From NCBI RefSeq assembly GCF_004354045.1, contig NZ_SMRT01000002.1, positions 310,001-374,000 of the forward strand: a DNA stretch of 64,000 nt. Direction: 5' to 3'. Both the position numbers and the translations under genes were made by a program. Origin of the DNA: Paenibacillus piri. Lineage in GTDB: Bacteria; Bacillota; Bacilli; Paenibacillales; NBRC-103111. Shown piece by piece: positions 26,064 through 35,958 of the stretch (the first letter of the stretch is position 1; each line of letters opens with the position of its first letter). A model generated the notes under the pieces. It saw only the letters and a program-made list of their open reading frames with translations. It ran no database searches and was not told where the DNA came from.

Positions 26064-26896
26064 TGAATCTGAACCGATATGCGCCGCGTTTATGGATCAT
26101 TGAAGCCGTATTGATCGTGTTGGCATTAGGTTTTCTTTCCCCCTTTTATTTTGTGCTGGTCAACTCCTTCAAGACGTACGGAGAGCTTCTTCTGAATGCG
26201 GCCAGTCTGCCTAACGCTATCAAATGGGTTAATTATACCCGCGCCTGGGATGTGCTTCAATTCGGCTTACGGTTCAAGAACACGGTATCGATTGTCATTT
26301 TGGCGAACATAGGATTGGTTGTTATCGCTTCTATGACAGCTTACCGATTGATACGCAAGCCGAGCCGAATCAACAAGCTCCTCTTCTCCATGTTTATTGC
26401 AGCAATGGTTATTCCGTTTCAAGCGATTATGATCCCGCTGGTCAAAGTAGCAGCATGGACTCATTTATTAAATAGTATACCGGGTGCGGTGGTGTGTTAT
26501 TTGGGGTTAGGAGTGTCGTTATCGATCTTCTTGTTTCAAGGATATGTGAAATCGGTTCCTTTGGAAATAGAAGAATCCGCTACGATGGACGGATGTACTC
26601 CATACGGGATTTTTTGGCGGATTATATTCCCGCTGCTTAAGCCGATGACCGTGACCGTCATTCTTTTAAATACTTTATGGATTTGGAACGATTTCCTGCT
26701 TTCCCTGATCATTCTGCAAAAACAGGAGCTCCGTACGATCCAGGTCGCGATAAACTCTTTATTTGCGGAGTATACAAACCAGTGGGATCTTGCTTTGGCA
26801 GCTCTTACGATGAGCGTCATTCCGCTGCTCGCCTTCTTCCTCCTTCTTCAGCGTCAAATCATTGCGGGTATTATGGCCGGCTCCGTAAAAGGCTAA
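26063..26896 (+). CDS. Sugar-type ABC transporter permease (MalG/UgpE-like)
   Basis: A 277-residue inner-membrane permease with six helices and the EAA loop EIEESATMDGCTPYGIFWRI (about residues 171-190), ending IIAGIMAGSVKG, the usual tail of this family. It forms a heterodimer with the upstream permease, with which its start overlaps by one base. A conserved promoter element lies between this gene and the binding-protein gene. Confidence 0.92.
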   Translation: MNLNRYAPRLWIIEAVLIVLALGFLSPFYFVLVNSFKTYGELLLNAASLPNAIKWVNYTRAWDVLQFGLRFKNTVSIVILANIGLVVIASMTAYRLIRKPSRINKLLFSMFIAAMVIPFQAIMIPLVKVAAWTHLLNSIPGAVVCYLGLGVSLSIFLFQGYVKSVPLEIEESATMDGCTPYGIFWRIIFPLLKPMTVTVILLNTLWIWNDFLLSLIILQKQELRTIQVAINSLFAEYTNQWDLALAALTMSVIPLLAFFLLLQRQIIAGIMAGSVKG

Positions 26897-26908
26897 TTGG
26901 ACATGAAA

Positions 26909-26973
26909 GCAATTTCATCCACCTTCAGGGTCAAACCTATGAGTGTTCAGAACGGACAGGCTTGAATTATAAT
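26909..26973 (+). promoter_or_regulatory. Shared 65-bp promoter element, copy A
   Basis: Blocks GCAATTTCATCCACCT, GTCAAACCTATGAGTGT and CTTGAATTATAAT occur with the same spacing in copy B on the other strand at 34028-34092. In total 51 of 65 positions match, and the differences are confined to the spacers. The last block holds a TATAAT -10 box, so the first two are probably activator half-sites. It lies 44 bp before the binding-protein gene. Confidence 0.8.
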
Positions 26974-27016
26974 TGATATGTAAGGAATAATGACATAAAC
27001 GAAAGGGGTCTTAGAA

Positions 27017-28309
27017 ATGAAACGTGTGCTTTTAACCGGAAGCGCCATTGCCCTGTCAGCTTCGCTTTTTGCAGGATGTGCGGCTAGTGAGGGGAAGCCT
27101 TCCGCCAATGGAGCCGGCAATAACAACCAGGGTAAAGCAAAAGAAGTGACCTTGAAAATTTTTAACTACAAAGTGGAAATTTCCGAGCAGCTAAACAAAC
27201 TGAAAGAGGAGTATGAGAAATCGCATCCGGGAGTGAAACTTCAGCTTGAAACGGTGATCGGTTCCGACTATGACACGGCTTTGAAAACCAAATTCGCTGC
27301 AGCCGATATGCCGGATATTTTTACAAACGGAGGCTATCAGCAGCTTAACGTATGGAAAGACCATCTGGAGGATTTGTCGGATCAGCCCTGGGTGAAGGAC
27401 GCTTATGATTTTGCCAAAATACCGATGACCAGCGACGGAAAATTATACGGCATGCCGGCGAATCTGGAAGGGTACGGATTTGTTTATAATAAAGATCTGT
27501 TTGCAAAAGCAAACATCACCAAAATTCCGGCAACACTTACCGAGCTGGAGGAAACCGCCAAGAAGCTGCAGGCAGCCGGTATTACTCCGTTTGTGAATAT
27601 GTTCCAATTGCAAACTACTCTAGGCAGACAGCTGCTTAATGTTCCGTTTGCGCAGCAGCCGAATCCGAATGATTTTATTAAAGGATTAAATGACGGCACG
27701 GCGAAATTCGAAGGAAATGCTATTATTAAGGAAGGCATCGATCTGTTGGATGTCATGGTTAAATACGGCAACAAAAATCAGCTGACTACCGATTATAACA
27801 GCCTCATAGCCACCTTTGGCAGCGGACAGGCAGCCATGATGCAGAGCGGCAACTGGACCTATCCTTTAATAACGAAAGTGGATCCGAAAATAAATGTAGG
27901 TATCATGCCGATGCCGATTAACGACGACGCTGCGAGAAATGATAAGCTGTATGTGGACGTTCCTCTTAACTGGGTCGTAAACAAAAACTCCAAAGTGAAA
28001 ACGGAAGCGAAGGAATTTTTGAATTGGCTTGTTACCTCGGAAACCGGTCAACGATACATTGCTAAGGAATTCCAGTTTATACCGGCCTTTAAGACCGTAA
28101 AGCCTGATGCCGCTGCAATCGGACCGTTGGGAGAGGGGATTAACAAGTATTTGGCCAAAGAACAAGTATTGGGATGGCATTTCAACAAGTTTCCCGACGG
28201 CGGGGTTCAAGAATTCGGAACGATCCTGCAAAAGTATGTAGGCGGAAAAATTAACCGTGAGCAATTGTACAAGGAGCTTCAGGACGGATGGAGCAAGCTG
28301 AAGAAATAA
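27017..28309 (+). CDS. Extracellular sugar-binding lipoprotein of an ABC transporter
   Basis: A 430-residue family-1 solute-binding protein. The signal peptide ends in the lipobox LFAGC (Cys at about residue 21), so it is anchored outside the membrane. The mature part shows the periplasmic-binding-protein pattern (LKEEYEKSHPGVKLQLE, DMPDIFTNGGYQQL). It delivers substrate to the two permeases just upstream. GAAAGGGG precedes the ATG. The shared 65-bp promoter element lies upstream and a hairpin follows the stop. Confidence 0.93.
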   Translation: MKRVLLTGSAIALSASLFAGCAASEGKPSANGAGNNNQGKAKEVTLKIFNYKVEISEQLNKLKEEYEKSHPGVKLQLETVIGSDYDTALKTKFAAADMPDIFTNGGYQQLNVWKDHLEDLSDQPWVKDAYDFAKIPMTSDGKLYGMPANLEGYGFVYNKDLFAKANITKIPATLTELEETAKKLQAAGITPFVNMFQLQTTLGRQLLNVPFAQQPNPNDFIKGLNDGTAKFEGNAIIKEGIDLLDVMVKYGNKNQLTTDYNSLIATFGSGQAAMMQSGNWTYPLITKVDPKINVGIMPMPINDDAARNDKLYVDVPLNWVVNKNSKVKTEAKEFLNWLVTSETGQRYIAKEFQFIPAFKTVKPDAAAIGPLGEGINKYLAKEQVLGWHFNKFPDGGVQEFGTILQKYVGGKINREQLYKELQDGWSKLKK

Positions 28310-28354
28310 CGGATTGAAACGTACTGTTGTACAAAAGTAAATAGCTGATCCGGC

Positions 28355-28384
28355 AAACCGCCTGAGCCTGCGCTTAGGCGGTTT
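28355..28384 (+). terminator. Strong hairpin, possible partial terminator
   Basis: AAACCGCCTGAG (28355-28366) pairs with CTTAGGCGGTTT (28373-28384). The T-run is short, so it may reduce rather than stop transcription, or protect the upstream mRNA from decay. Confidence 0.6.
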
Positions 28385-28469
28385 AAACCGGATGCGGTTG
28401 AATTCGCGGGAGCAGACTACTATAATATAATGACTTTAACTTGCCGGAAGAACAGGAGAGAGGATGCAT

Positions 28470-30271
28470 ATGTTCAAACATAGTATTCGTTACAAATTGA
28501 TAACGCTGCTCCTGATTTCAACCATCTTCCGATCGCCGTATCCAATCTCATTACCGACATTTATACGAAGCGTTCCCTAAAAGACCGATCCATTGAAGAA
28601 AACACCCGTCTTATTTCAGAGGGCAAGTCGAATATTATTAATTATTTGGACACGGTTAAAAATGCGTCGCTGGCGATCTATTCCAATGCCGAATTGCAAG
28701 GCATATTATCAAAAGGCTTAGCCGATAACCAAAGTGAATCGTATATTTTTGCGGTTATGCAAATTCTCTCCCGTTCAGCGAGCGATATTTATCAGGTATA
28801 TTTAAGCATTAACGAAACTAACAGCTCTTATGTGTTGTATCAAAACAATTTCCGGCGGGGAGCTATCAATTACAAGCCTCCGCTGGAGGGACAAGTGGCT
28901 CCTTATACTGTTTATACCGAATCGACCCACATGAGTCATGATTACAAAATCGCTAACCCTTCCCTGTTTATTTATCCCGAGAAGGTATTCACCATTCACC
29001 GCCCTTTATTCCGGGTGCCTACCCATGAGCAGCTCGGTCTGCTGTCAATCGACGTTAAGCTGGATTCGCTCCGGAAGCTGACGTCACAATTGTATGATAA
29101 GGCCAATGAAGATCTGTATATTTTGGACAGCTCCGGAGCTGTTGTCTATGCGGCCAATGAAGCCGGGGAAAGTCAGGCATCGAACGAAACCTGGATGAAT
29201 CAGATTGTCAATAAGCCGGATCGGTCCGGTTATATGGAATGGGATAAAGCGGAGTTTTCAGGTATTATGGTTTATACCAAAATGGAAACGCCTTATTTGA
29301 ATTGGACGATGGTGAAACGCATTCCTTTTGTTCATTTGTATGAGTATCCGCACAGACTGACCCTGATTAATTCGCTCGTAGCCGTGCTGTTTCTGTCCAT
29401 AGCCATGATTGCAGTATTGACGGTTTCCTTGCAGCTGACGAAGCCTCTGAAGCAATTCATTATGCACATCAGCAAAATTCAGGCCGGGCAGCTGGAAAAG
29501 CCGATTGCTATCGACCGTTCGGATGAAATAGGCGTTTTGGCCAAACGGTTTCAGACGATGATGGATACGATCAACGGCTTGATTTTGAGAGAATACAAGC
29601 TCAAGCTGGCTAACAAAACGATTCAATTAGAGATGCTGCAGGCGCAAGTAAATCCCCATTTTTTGAATAATACGCTGCAGTCTATCGGCAATCAAGCACT
29701 CGAAAGCAATGCGCCCAAAGTATATTCGCTTGTCTCTTCCTTAGGTCAGATGATGCATTACAGCATGAATACGAAGGAAACGGTCGTTCCGCTTTCCAAG
29801 GAAATCGATTATGTAAAGCATTATTGCGAGCTTCAGCAAATCCGCTTTGAGGACCATTTGCATATACAATTTGATCTGTTGGAGGAAGCGGATGCTATTC
29901 TGATACCTAAAATGATCGTTCAGCCGATCGTTGAAAATTTTTTCAAACACGGTTTTGACAGCGGGGCGGAGCGAACCGGATGTCTCAAGGTGACTACGCT
30001 GTTGGAGGAAGGCAAGCTCTACATTAGTGTGGCAGACAACGGTCCCGGTATCGCGGAGGAGCGGATTCAAGCGATCCGTCAAAGCTTGTCCCAAGAGGAG
30101 CAGCACGGGGACAGCTACGGCAAAAACATCGGATTGCCGAATATCATGCAGAGGCTGCGCTTATATTATGGAGAACAGGCGGGGATCGAGCTGGAAAATC
30201 TCGAGCCTTACGGACTTAAAGTAACATTGAGCATTCCGCTGCAATTTGCGCAAGAGGAGGTGCAAGCATGA
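28470..30271 (+). pseudogene. YesM-type sensor histidine kinase, frameshifted near the N-terminus
   Basis: A normal 600-residue kinase would start at ATG 28470 (MFKHSIRYKLITLLLISTIF, ribosome site AGGAGAGAGG). One T seems to be missing at about 28526-28530. Restoring it joins the first 20 codons to PIAVSNLITDIYTKRSLKDR and on through the main frame (open from 28646). The rest is intact: Cache-like domain, second helix (about 249-272 of the repaired protein), HAMP, His-kinase motif QAQVNPHFLNNTLQSI and ATPase domain IADNGPGI-type (VADNGPGIAEER). As written, the first membrane helix is lost and the gene is probably inactive, unless this is a sequence error. Confidence 0.85.
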
Positions 30272-31899
30272 AAGTACTAATTGTTGACGATGAAAAGCAT
30301 GTTCGTAATTCCGTCCGTATGCTGGTCGATTGGCAAGCTTTGAATATTGAAGCCGTGCTCGAGGCCGGCAATGGCTTGGAAGCGGTTCGCCTCATCGAGG
30401 AAGAGCGGCCGCAGCTTGTCATAACCGACATCATGATGCCGCTTAAGAGCGGTGTCGAGCTGATGGAATGGCTGAATGCCTGCTACCCGGACTGTAAAAA
30501 AATCGTGATCAGCGGGCATAATGATTTCGAGTTTGTCCGGCAAACTATGAAGTACGGGGGCACCGATTATTTGCTCAAGCCGATTGTCCAAAAGCAGCTT
30601 CAGGATGCGATCAAGAAAGCAATCGACAGCTGGACGGAAGCGGATCAAAACCGCATGCACGTACAATCGCAAACTATGGAATTCAACCAATTGAAAACCA
30701 TCTACCGCGACAAGCTGATTTCCAATTCAATCATCGAGCCTGTAGGATATTCCAGCGAATTGGCGCTGCTAATCAAAGAGTTTCCCGGGCTGCAGCAAGT
30801 GAAATCATGCCGTGTCGCCCTGCTTCGATTCGAATATATGGAACGAAGCCTTCGGGAAAAGTTCGTCTCGGACCGGGGACTGCTCGTTTTCTCGCTAATC
30901 AACATTTGCAATGAAATTGTGCAGGCTGCGGACTGCGGGATCGCCTTCCGCAATCTGAACAGCAAATATGAAATCGGCTTGCTGCTATGGGACAGGCTGG
31001 AGGAGGCCGAAGCCATGATGGCTGAAATCAACCGCGGGATTGAGGCCGCGCTTAAAGCGCGGTTCGATATCGGTATCGGTATTGAAATGCCGTTCCCTCA
31101 TAGCCTGAAGGAAGCGTACAAGCAAGCTCAAAAGGCGCTTCGCCAGCGCAATCTATTGGATCGTGTAAACCGGATTCAAGTGTACCGTCCCGTATCATCG
31201 ATGATCATCGGCACGCTTCGTTTCAGCGAGTTTGAACAGCATGTAAGCCTAGCGATGATAAGCGGAAGAATCGGGCAAATAGAGGCAGCGCTTCAAGAGT
31301 GGTTTAACCTTTTGGATAGGATGGAGACCATCACTACGGATCAGCTTGATTTATGGCTTGACGAATTTACGGTTTTGCAAGCCCGATGGATTGAAGAGAT
31401 TAAAGAGCACGTCCATGAGCCTGGGGCCGGAATGGAACTGTCCTCTGCGCATACCCGGTTTGTTATTCCGGTTGATGACGAAGGGCATTTTTCCTTGAGC
31501 CTGTTCCGGCAAAAGCTCACGCATCATCTCAACGAGTTGATGCGCGTACTTGTAAGCCAGAGAGTCCAGTATAGCCATAGTATGAATGAGATTGCCAAAT
31601 ATATTCAGCTCAACTATGCGGAAAACATTACACTTGGACATATTTCCGATAAATTCCATTTGAATCGTGAATATATATCCCGCAAATTTAAGCAAGAGCT
31701 GCATGAAAATGTGATTGATTTCCTGAACCGGGTGAGAATCGAAAAATCTAAGGTCTTGTTGCTGAATCCGCAAATGAGAATATCCGAGGTGGCCTCCAAG
31801 GTAGGGAATCAGGATGAAAAATATTTCAGCAGAGTGTTTAAAAAGCTGGAAGGCCGATCCCCGAAAGATTATAGGGTATTAAGAAACGAACCCGGTTAA
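30268..31899 (+). CDS. YesN-type response regulator with AraC DNA-binding domain
   Basis: A 543-residue protein. The receiver domain is residues 1-120, with acidic DDE at 8-10, the phosphoacceptor Asp in VITDIMMP (about residue 55) and the conserved Lys in YLLKPI (about 107). A middle region of unknown fold follows. The C-terminal AraC double helix-turn-helix is at about 440-540 (NITLGHISDKFHLNREYISRKFKQE, ISEVASKVGNQDEKYFSRVFKK). It overlaps the kinase by 4 bp (ATGA). It is likely the activator of the adjacent sugar transporter, possibly through the 65-bp element. Confidence 0.93.
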   Translation: MKVLIVDDEKHVRNSVRMLVDWQALNIEAVLEAGNGLEAVRLIEEERPQLVITDIMMPLKSGVELMEWLNACYPDCKKIVISGHNDFEFVRQTMKYGGTDYLLKPIVQKQLQDAIKKAIDSWTEADQNRMHVQSQTMEFNQLKTIYRDKLISNSIIEPVGYSSELALLIKEFPGLQQVKSCRVALLRFEYMERSLREKFVSDRGLLVFSLINICNEIVQAADCGIAFRNLNSKYEIGLLLWDRLEEAEAMMAEINRGIEAALKARFDIGIGIEMPFPHSLKEAYKQAQKALRQRNLLDRVNRIQVYRPVSSMIIGTLRFSEFEQHVSLAMISGRIGQIEAALQEWFNLLDRMETITTDQLDLWLDEFTVLQARWIEEIKEHVHEPGAGMELSSAHTRFVIPVDDEGHFSLSLFRQKLTHHLNELMRVLVSQRVQYSHSMNEIAKYIQLNYAENITLGHISDKFHLNREYISRKFKQELHENVIDFLNRVRIEKSKVLLLNPQMRISEVASKVGNQDEKYFSRVFKKLEGRSPKDYRVLRNEPG

Positions 31900-31910
31900 A
31901 TTTTATGGAT

Positions 31911-32999
31911 CTATTGATTTAAATAAACCGTTTTTCCTGTTTCAGCGGATTGATAGACGGCTTCCAGAATTTCACTGACAACCAGGGCTTGTTCCGCCTT
32001 TACGACAGGTTCGGTGTCATTCTGGATGCATTCGATCCACAAACGCGCTTCCATGTCAGCAGGGGTCTCGTCTTTCTTTCCGCTGTAAAATACAACGGCA
32101 TCGCCGTCAAACTTGATTTTCGTTTCGTATAACCGGCTAAGTCTTTCACCGTTAATCCGCAATCCTTCCTCCATATCGGCCCCGCCAAGCGTACCGCAAA
32201 GCAATGTTTTGGCTTCGCGGATTTCCAGGCTGTTCAGCGCCCAACTGGCTTCAAGCGTAATGACCGCGCCGTTCTCCATTTTAATGAAGCCAAAAGCGGA
32301 GTCCTCTACCTTGAATTTATCCGGGTCCCACGGTCCCCAAGTGTTAGCGGCATTTTTCGTGTTTCCCAGTTTATGGAGAACCGAGCCTGTTACGCTCACC
32401 GGCTTGTAGTTGTCCATCATCCATAAGGTCAAGTCCAATGCATGGGTTCCGATATCAATCAACGGGCCCCCGCCTTGCAGTTCTTTATCCAGGAACACTC
32501 CCCACGTAGGAACGCCGCGACGGCGCAATGCGAACGCTTTGCCCAAATAAATGTCGCCGAACTCGCCTTGCTCGCACAAGCTTTTTAAGACGAGGGAATC
32601 CGGACGGAAGCGGTTCTGATAACCGATGCTCAGCTTTTTGCCGGTCCGTTTCGAAGCTTGCAGCATCAGGCGGGCATCGGCCGAAGAGATAGCCATCGGC
32701 TTTTCACACATCACATGCTTGCCGGCCTCCAGCGCCGCGACGGTAATTTCCGCATGGGAGCTGTTGGGTGTGCAGACATGGACAACATCGATGGAGCGGT
32801 CCTCCAGCAGCTTCCGGTAATCGGTATATACGCCCGAATTGGCAGCTCCGAATGTTTGCGCCGCTTGCCGCGCTTTTTCTTCCACGAGATCGCAGAAGGC
32901 CGTGATTTCTACCTGCGGCAGCTTGGACAAGCTGGGCAGGTGCTTGGACATGCCTATGCCTCCGGTACCGATAATTCCGACTCTAACTTTCTCAGCCAT
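31911..32999 (-). CDS. Gfo/Idh/MocA family NAD(P)-dependent oxidoreductase
   Basis: A 362-residue oxidoreductase with Rossmann motif IIGTGGIGMSKHLPSL (about residues 9-24), CEKPMAI (about 95-101) and LIDIGTHALDLTLWMMD (about 178-194) carrying the catalytic His. The ribosome site AAAGGAGAT precedes ATG. It is convergent with the response regulator and is followed in its own direction by no further gene. It lies 77 bp after the isomerase/epimerase gene at 33077, with which it probably forms a two-gene sugar-modifying operon. Confidence 0.92.
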   Translation of the reverse strand: MAEKVRVGIIGTGGIGMSKHLPSLSKLPQVEITAFCDLVEEKARQAAQTFGAANSGVYTDYRKLLEDRSIDVVHVCTPNSSHAEITVAALEAGKHVMCEKPMAISSADARLMLQASKRTGKKLSIGYQNRFRPDSLVLKSLCEQGEFGDIYLGKAFALRRRGVPTWGVFLDKELQGGGPLIDIGTHALDLTLWMMDNYKPVSVTGSVLHKLGNTKNAANTWGPWDPDKFKVEDSAFGFIKMENGAVITLEASWALNSLEIREAKTLLCGTLGGADMEEGLRINGERLSRLYETKIKFDGDAVVFYSGKKDETPADMEARLWIECIQNDTEPVVKAEQALVVSEILEAVYQSAETGKTVYLNQ

Positions 33000-33076
33000 G
33001 ATTATAATCTCCTTTAATCGAATTGTATTGCTTGGCCGCTATACGGGCTTGTCCCGCTTTGCCGGTTGGCCGTCCC

Positions 33077-33937
33077 CTATGGTTGATTAAGCATCCGGCT
33101 TAAGCTGCGGTAGCTGAATTCGACGCTATCCAGCTGATTTCTGGCGGTAAAGTCTTGCTCGACAAACATCGTTTTAACGAAACCCAGCTCGCGGATCATT
33201 CGAATAATCGCAGGTATATCCATAATGCCTTCGCCGATTTCGATAAATTGGTCGGTTGTAGAGGTTCCCAGCTTCTTATCGAGCGTAATGTCCGCATCCT
33301 CGCCGAAAAAATCGAACCAATTGACCGGCTTGGCGGTGGCGGGCATATCTTTCTGGTGAACCAGGTCACAGCGGTCTCCGAGCGTGCGCAAGTAATCGCA
33401 AGGATCGATGCCGCCGCGCAGCGCCCAATAAGTATCGAATTCAATTTTGACCAAGCTCTTATCGGTGTTTTCCAGAATCGTATCCATGACATATTGGCCG
33501 TCAAATTTTTGGAACTCCTGAAAGTGGTTATGATAATAAAAATCAAGCCCGTTTTTGCGGCAAATTTCTCCGCAGCTGTTTAACTTGGCGGCAAAATCGA
33601 GGGCGTCCTGTTTATTTCTGAACATGGACATCGAAATGGAAACGGCAGGCATTTCAATTTCTTGGCAAAATGCCGTCAGGCTGTCCCATTTAACATTTTC
33701 GATCGGGAATAATTGCGCGTTTAATGCTTTCATGCCAAGACGGTCAAGATGGCGCTTCAATTCCGGAGCCTTCATCCCGGCCACTGCATACCCGCCTTCG
33801 CCCGCTGCATCGGAATAATGAATGGCAAGCTCCAAATTTTTATATCCGATCGCCGCAACTCTCTCCAACGCGCCCACCGGATCTTTCTGCAGTTCATTTC
33901 TTACGGAGTACAGCTGCAGCCCGATTGATAAACTCAT
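33077..33937 (-). CDS. Sugar phosphate isomerase/epimerase family TIM-barrel protein
   Basis: A 286-residue AP-endonuclease-2-like TIM barrel, related to IolE and IolH. It starts LSIGLQLYSVRNELQ, with metal-site residues in YYHNHFQEF (about residues 152-160), IEFDTYWALRGG (about 182-193) and MFVEQDF (about 262-268). Such enzymes isomerise sugars or ketoinositols. GTGAGGAG precedes the ATG. Copy B of the 65-bp promoter element lies 91 bp upstream, tying expression to the sugar transporter at 27017. Confidence 0.9.
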   Translation of the reverse strand: MSLSIGLQLYSVRNELQKDPVGALERVAAIGYKNLELAIHYSDAAGEGGYAVAGMKAPELKRHLDRLGMKALNAQLFPIENVKWDSLTAFCQEIEMPAVSISMSMFRNKQDALDFAAKLNSCGEICRKNGLDFYYHNHFQEFQKFDGQYVMDTILENTDKSLVKIEFDTYWALRGGIDPCDYLRTLGDRCDLVHQKDMPATAKPVNWFDFFGEDADITLDKKLGTSTTDQFIEIGEGIMDIPAIIRMIRELGFVKTMFVEQDFTARNQLDSVEFSYRSLSRMLNQP

Positions 33938-34027
33938 AGTAACTTTCTCCTCACTTATTTAGTCTCCCGGCAAGTGCCGGAGCAGAAGGGAACAGGAGGC
34001 TCCCGCACAGCCGCTGCTACTTCATTC

Positions 34028-34092
34028 ATTATAATTCAAGCTTTGCAAGGCAAGACACTCATAGGTTTGACTATTCAGGTGGATGAAATTGC
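34028..34092 (-). promoter_or_regulatory. Shared 65-bp promoter element, copy B
   Basis: Reverse-strand copy of the element at 26909, with the same block order and spacing, ending in TATAAT toward the isomerase gene. A leader of about 90 nt with a CCGGCA/TGCCGG hairpin follows before the start codon. Confidence 0.8.
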
Positions 34093-34117
34093 TTAGGAGC
34101 AGGCTGCAGAAGGGGGG

Positions 34118-34270
34118 AGTTGTAAAACAAAGACGTGCTGCAAAAATACGAATCTTCGCATCAATGAAATCGCCGTAATGGTAGGCTATCAACCGACCTA
34201 TTTCACTATTTACTTTTGTATTTTTCCAATACAATCGTTTAAACTGCATGAAAATCGTCAATTCTACTAA
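34118..34270 (+). pseudogene. Remnant of an AraC-type regulator C-terminus
   Basis: Reading from about 34118 to the TAA at 34268-34270 gives a peptide containing NTNLRINEIAVMVGYQ followed by PTYFTIYF, which matches the second helix-turn-helix of YesN/AraC regulators (usual form: INEIA-MVGYQDPTYFTKYFKK). The Asp after Gln is missing, the end is degenerate, and nothing of the rest of a regulator is found upstream. I read it as a decayed gene end beside promoter element B. Confidence 0.7.
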
Positions 34271-34323
34271 TAGGTTTCCAGATTCAGGGGGTCAATAGGA
34301 GCAGATCGGCAGGCGATGAAATC

Positions 34324-35952
34324 ATGTCCATATTTAAATGGTTCAAAAAACGGAGAGAGCATAAGGTCGTCGATGTTCCCAATCAAGCTTCCGGACAATT
34401 TCAAAACGTGAACCTAAACGGTCGTTTGGAAGAAGCGATCGAATCTATCACTCGAATTTTTGACGGCAACTACGACTTTACGATGCGCCGCTTCCATGTG
34501 TTCGGCCAATATCCCGCGATCATGTTCTACTTTTCCACTATGATCGACCAGACGATGATTAACGGAGATATATTAAAACCGTTTATGTATTTGCCTCCCT
34601 ACTTGGAAGGGAAGAACATTGAATTTCACCGGTTGAAGGACACTCTGCTCCAGGATTCGATCTTTCACAGCGATGTGAGTGTGGAGAATCAATTCGGCAA
34701 GCTGATCGAGGGTGTGCTGCGAGGGAAGACCGTCGTAATGATCGAAGGTTTGGGCGAAGCCTTTGTAATCGGTACGCGCAATATCGAGCAGCGGGCTATC
34801 GATCAACCGGCGACCGAGCAAGTTATTCGTGGGCCGCGCGAAGGCTTTATCGAACCTTTGGCAACCAATATCGCCCTGCTTCGTTATAGGCTGCAAACGA
34901 CGGATCTGCGTATCAACTCGATGGAAATCGGCCGCAGAACCAAATCGAAAGTAGCGATTTGTTACATGGAAGGCATTACGAACCCCGATCTGTTGAAGGA
35001 AGTCAATAAGCGCCTTGCCAAGATTGATATTGACGCCATTCTGGATTCGGGTTACCTGGAGCAGTTTATCGAAGATAATTATTATTCCCCTTTTCCGCAA
35101 GTCCAGTACACGGAACGACCGGATAAAGTGGCTGCCAACCTGCTGGAAGGAAGAGTAGCCATATTGGTAGACGGTTCACCGCTAGCCTTGGTTGTTCCAA
35201 CCGTCTTCAACCAGTTCTATCAGACGGTGGAGGACTATACGGAACGGTTTGTGCTGATGAGCGCGATTCGTCTGGCTCGGCTTGTCGCTCTTGTATTTTC
35301 ATTAGTGTTCCCGTCGATTTATGTGGCGATTATTTCTTTCAATCCGGAATTGATCCCGACGGAATTTGCCGTAGCGGTAGCTGGCGGGAGGGCGGGGGTT
35401 CCATTCCCGGCCATCATAGAAGTACTCGTTATTGAAATTTCCATGGAAGTGTTGCGGGAAGCGACGATCCGATTGCCGCAGCAGGTCGGCGGCGCTCTGT
35501 CTATTGTCGGGGTGCTTGTTATCGGACAGGCTGCGGTCGCGGCGGGATTCGCGAGCCCGATCACGGTCGTTATTATCGCGCTCACAACGATCGGATCATT
35601 TGCTACGCCTGCTTATAATGCCGCGCTTGCTTTGCGGCTATTGCGTTTCCCGCTTATTATTTTGGCTGGTATTTTCGGTCTGTACGGCGTTATGATCGGT
35701 TTGATCCTCATCGCGAACCATTTGCTTTCCTTGAAATCGTTCGGGATCCCTTACTTGAGCCCGCTCGTTCCCGGAAATTTTCAAGGAATGAAGGATTTGC
35801 TCATTCGCGGACCGTTATGGTGGATGAATAAAAGACCTGCGTTCCTTCATCCTCTCGACAAAACCAGATTGAGCGACACTACGTTGGAACAACTGAAGCA
35901 ACCGCCGGACAACGTGATGGATCCATTAAAATTCAAAGATCAAAAGGAGTGA
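34324..35952 (+). CDS. Spore germination protein, GerA family A subunit
   Basis: A 542-residue nutrient-receptor A subunit. The soluble N-terminal domain (about residues 1-310) begins with FDGNYDFTMRRFHVFGQYPAIMFYF, and four to five membrane helices lie between about 320 and 480 (for example LSIVGVLVIGQAAVAAGFAS). It sits in the inner membrane of the dormant spore and, with the B and C subunits, triggers germination when nutrients bind. First gene of a four-gene ger operon; the next gene follows by 6 bp. The ligand cannot be predicted. Confidence 0.95.
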   Translation: MSIFKWFKKRREHKVVDVPNQASGQFQNVNLNGRLEEAIESITRIFDGNYDFTMRRFHVFGQYPAIMFYFSTMIDQTMINGDILKPFMYLPPYLEGKNIEFHRLKDTLLQDSIFHSDVSVENQFGKLIEGVLRGKTVVMIEGLGEAFVIGTRNIEQRAIDQPATEQVIRGPREGFIEPLATNIALLRYRLQTTDLRINSMEIGRRTKSKVAICYMEGITNPDLLKEVNKRLAKIDIDAILDSGYLEQFIEDNYYSPFPQVQYTERPDKVAANLLEGRVAILVDGSPLALVVPTVFNQFYQTVEDYTERFVLMSAIRLARLVALVFSLVFPSIYVAIISFNPELIPTEFAVAVAGGRAGVPFPAIIEVLVIEISMEVLREATIRLPQQVGGALSIVGVLVIGQAAVAAGFASPITVVIIALTTIGSFATPAYNAALALRLLRFPLIILAGIFGLYGVMIGLILIANHLLSLKSFGIPYLSPLVPGNFQGMKDLLIRGPLWWMNKRPAFLHPLDKTRLSDTTLEQLKQPPDNVMDPLKFKDQKE

Positions 35953-35958
35953 CGACAA

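Noticed and set aside
26909..26973. A mobile repetitive element (MITE) with one copy inverted at 34028.
   Set aside because: The copies carry a -10 box directed to a gene in both cases and diverge only in spacers, and I see no terminal inverted repeats or target duplications.
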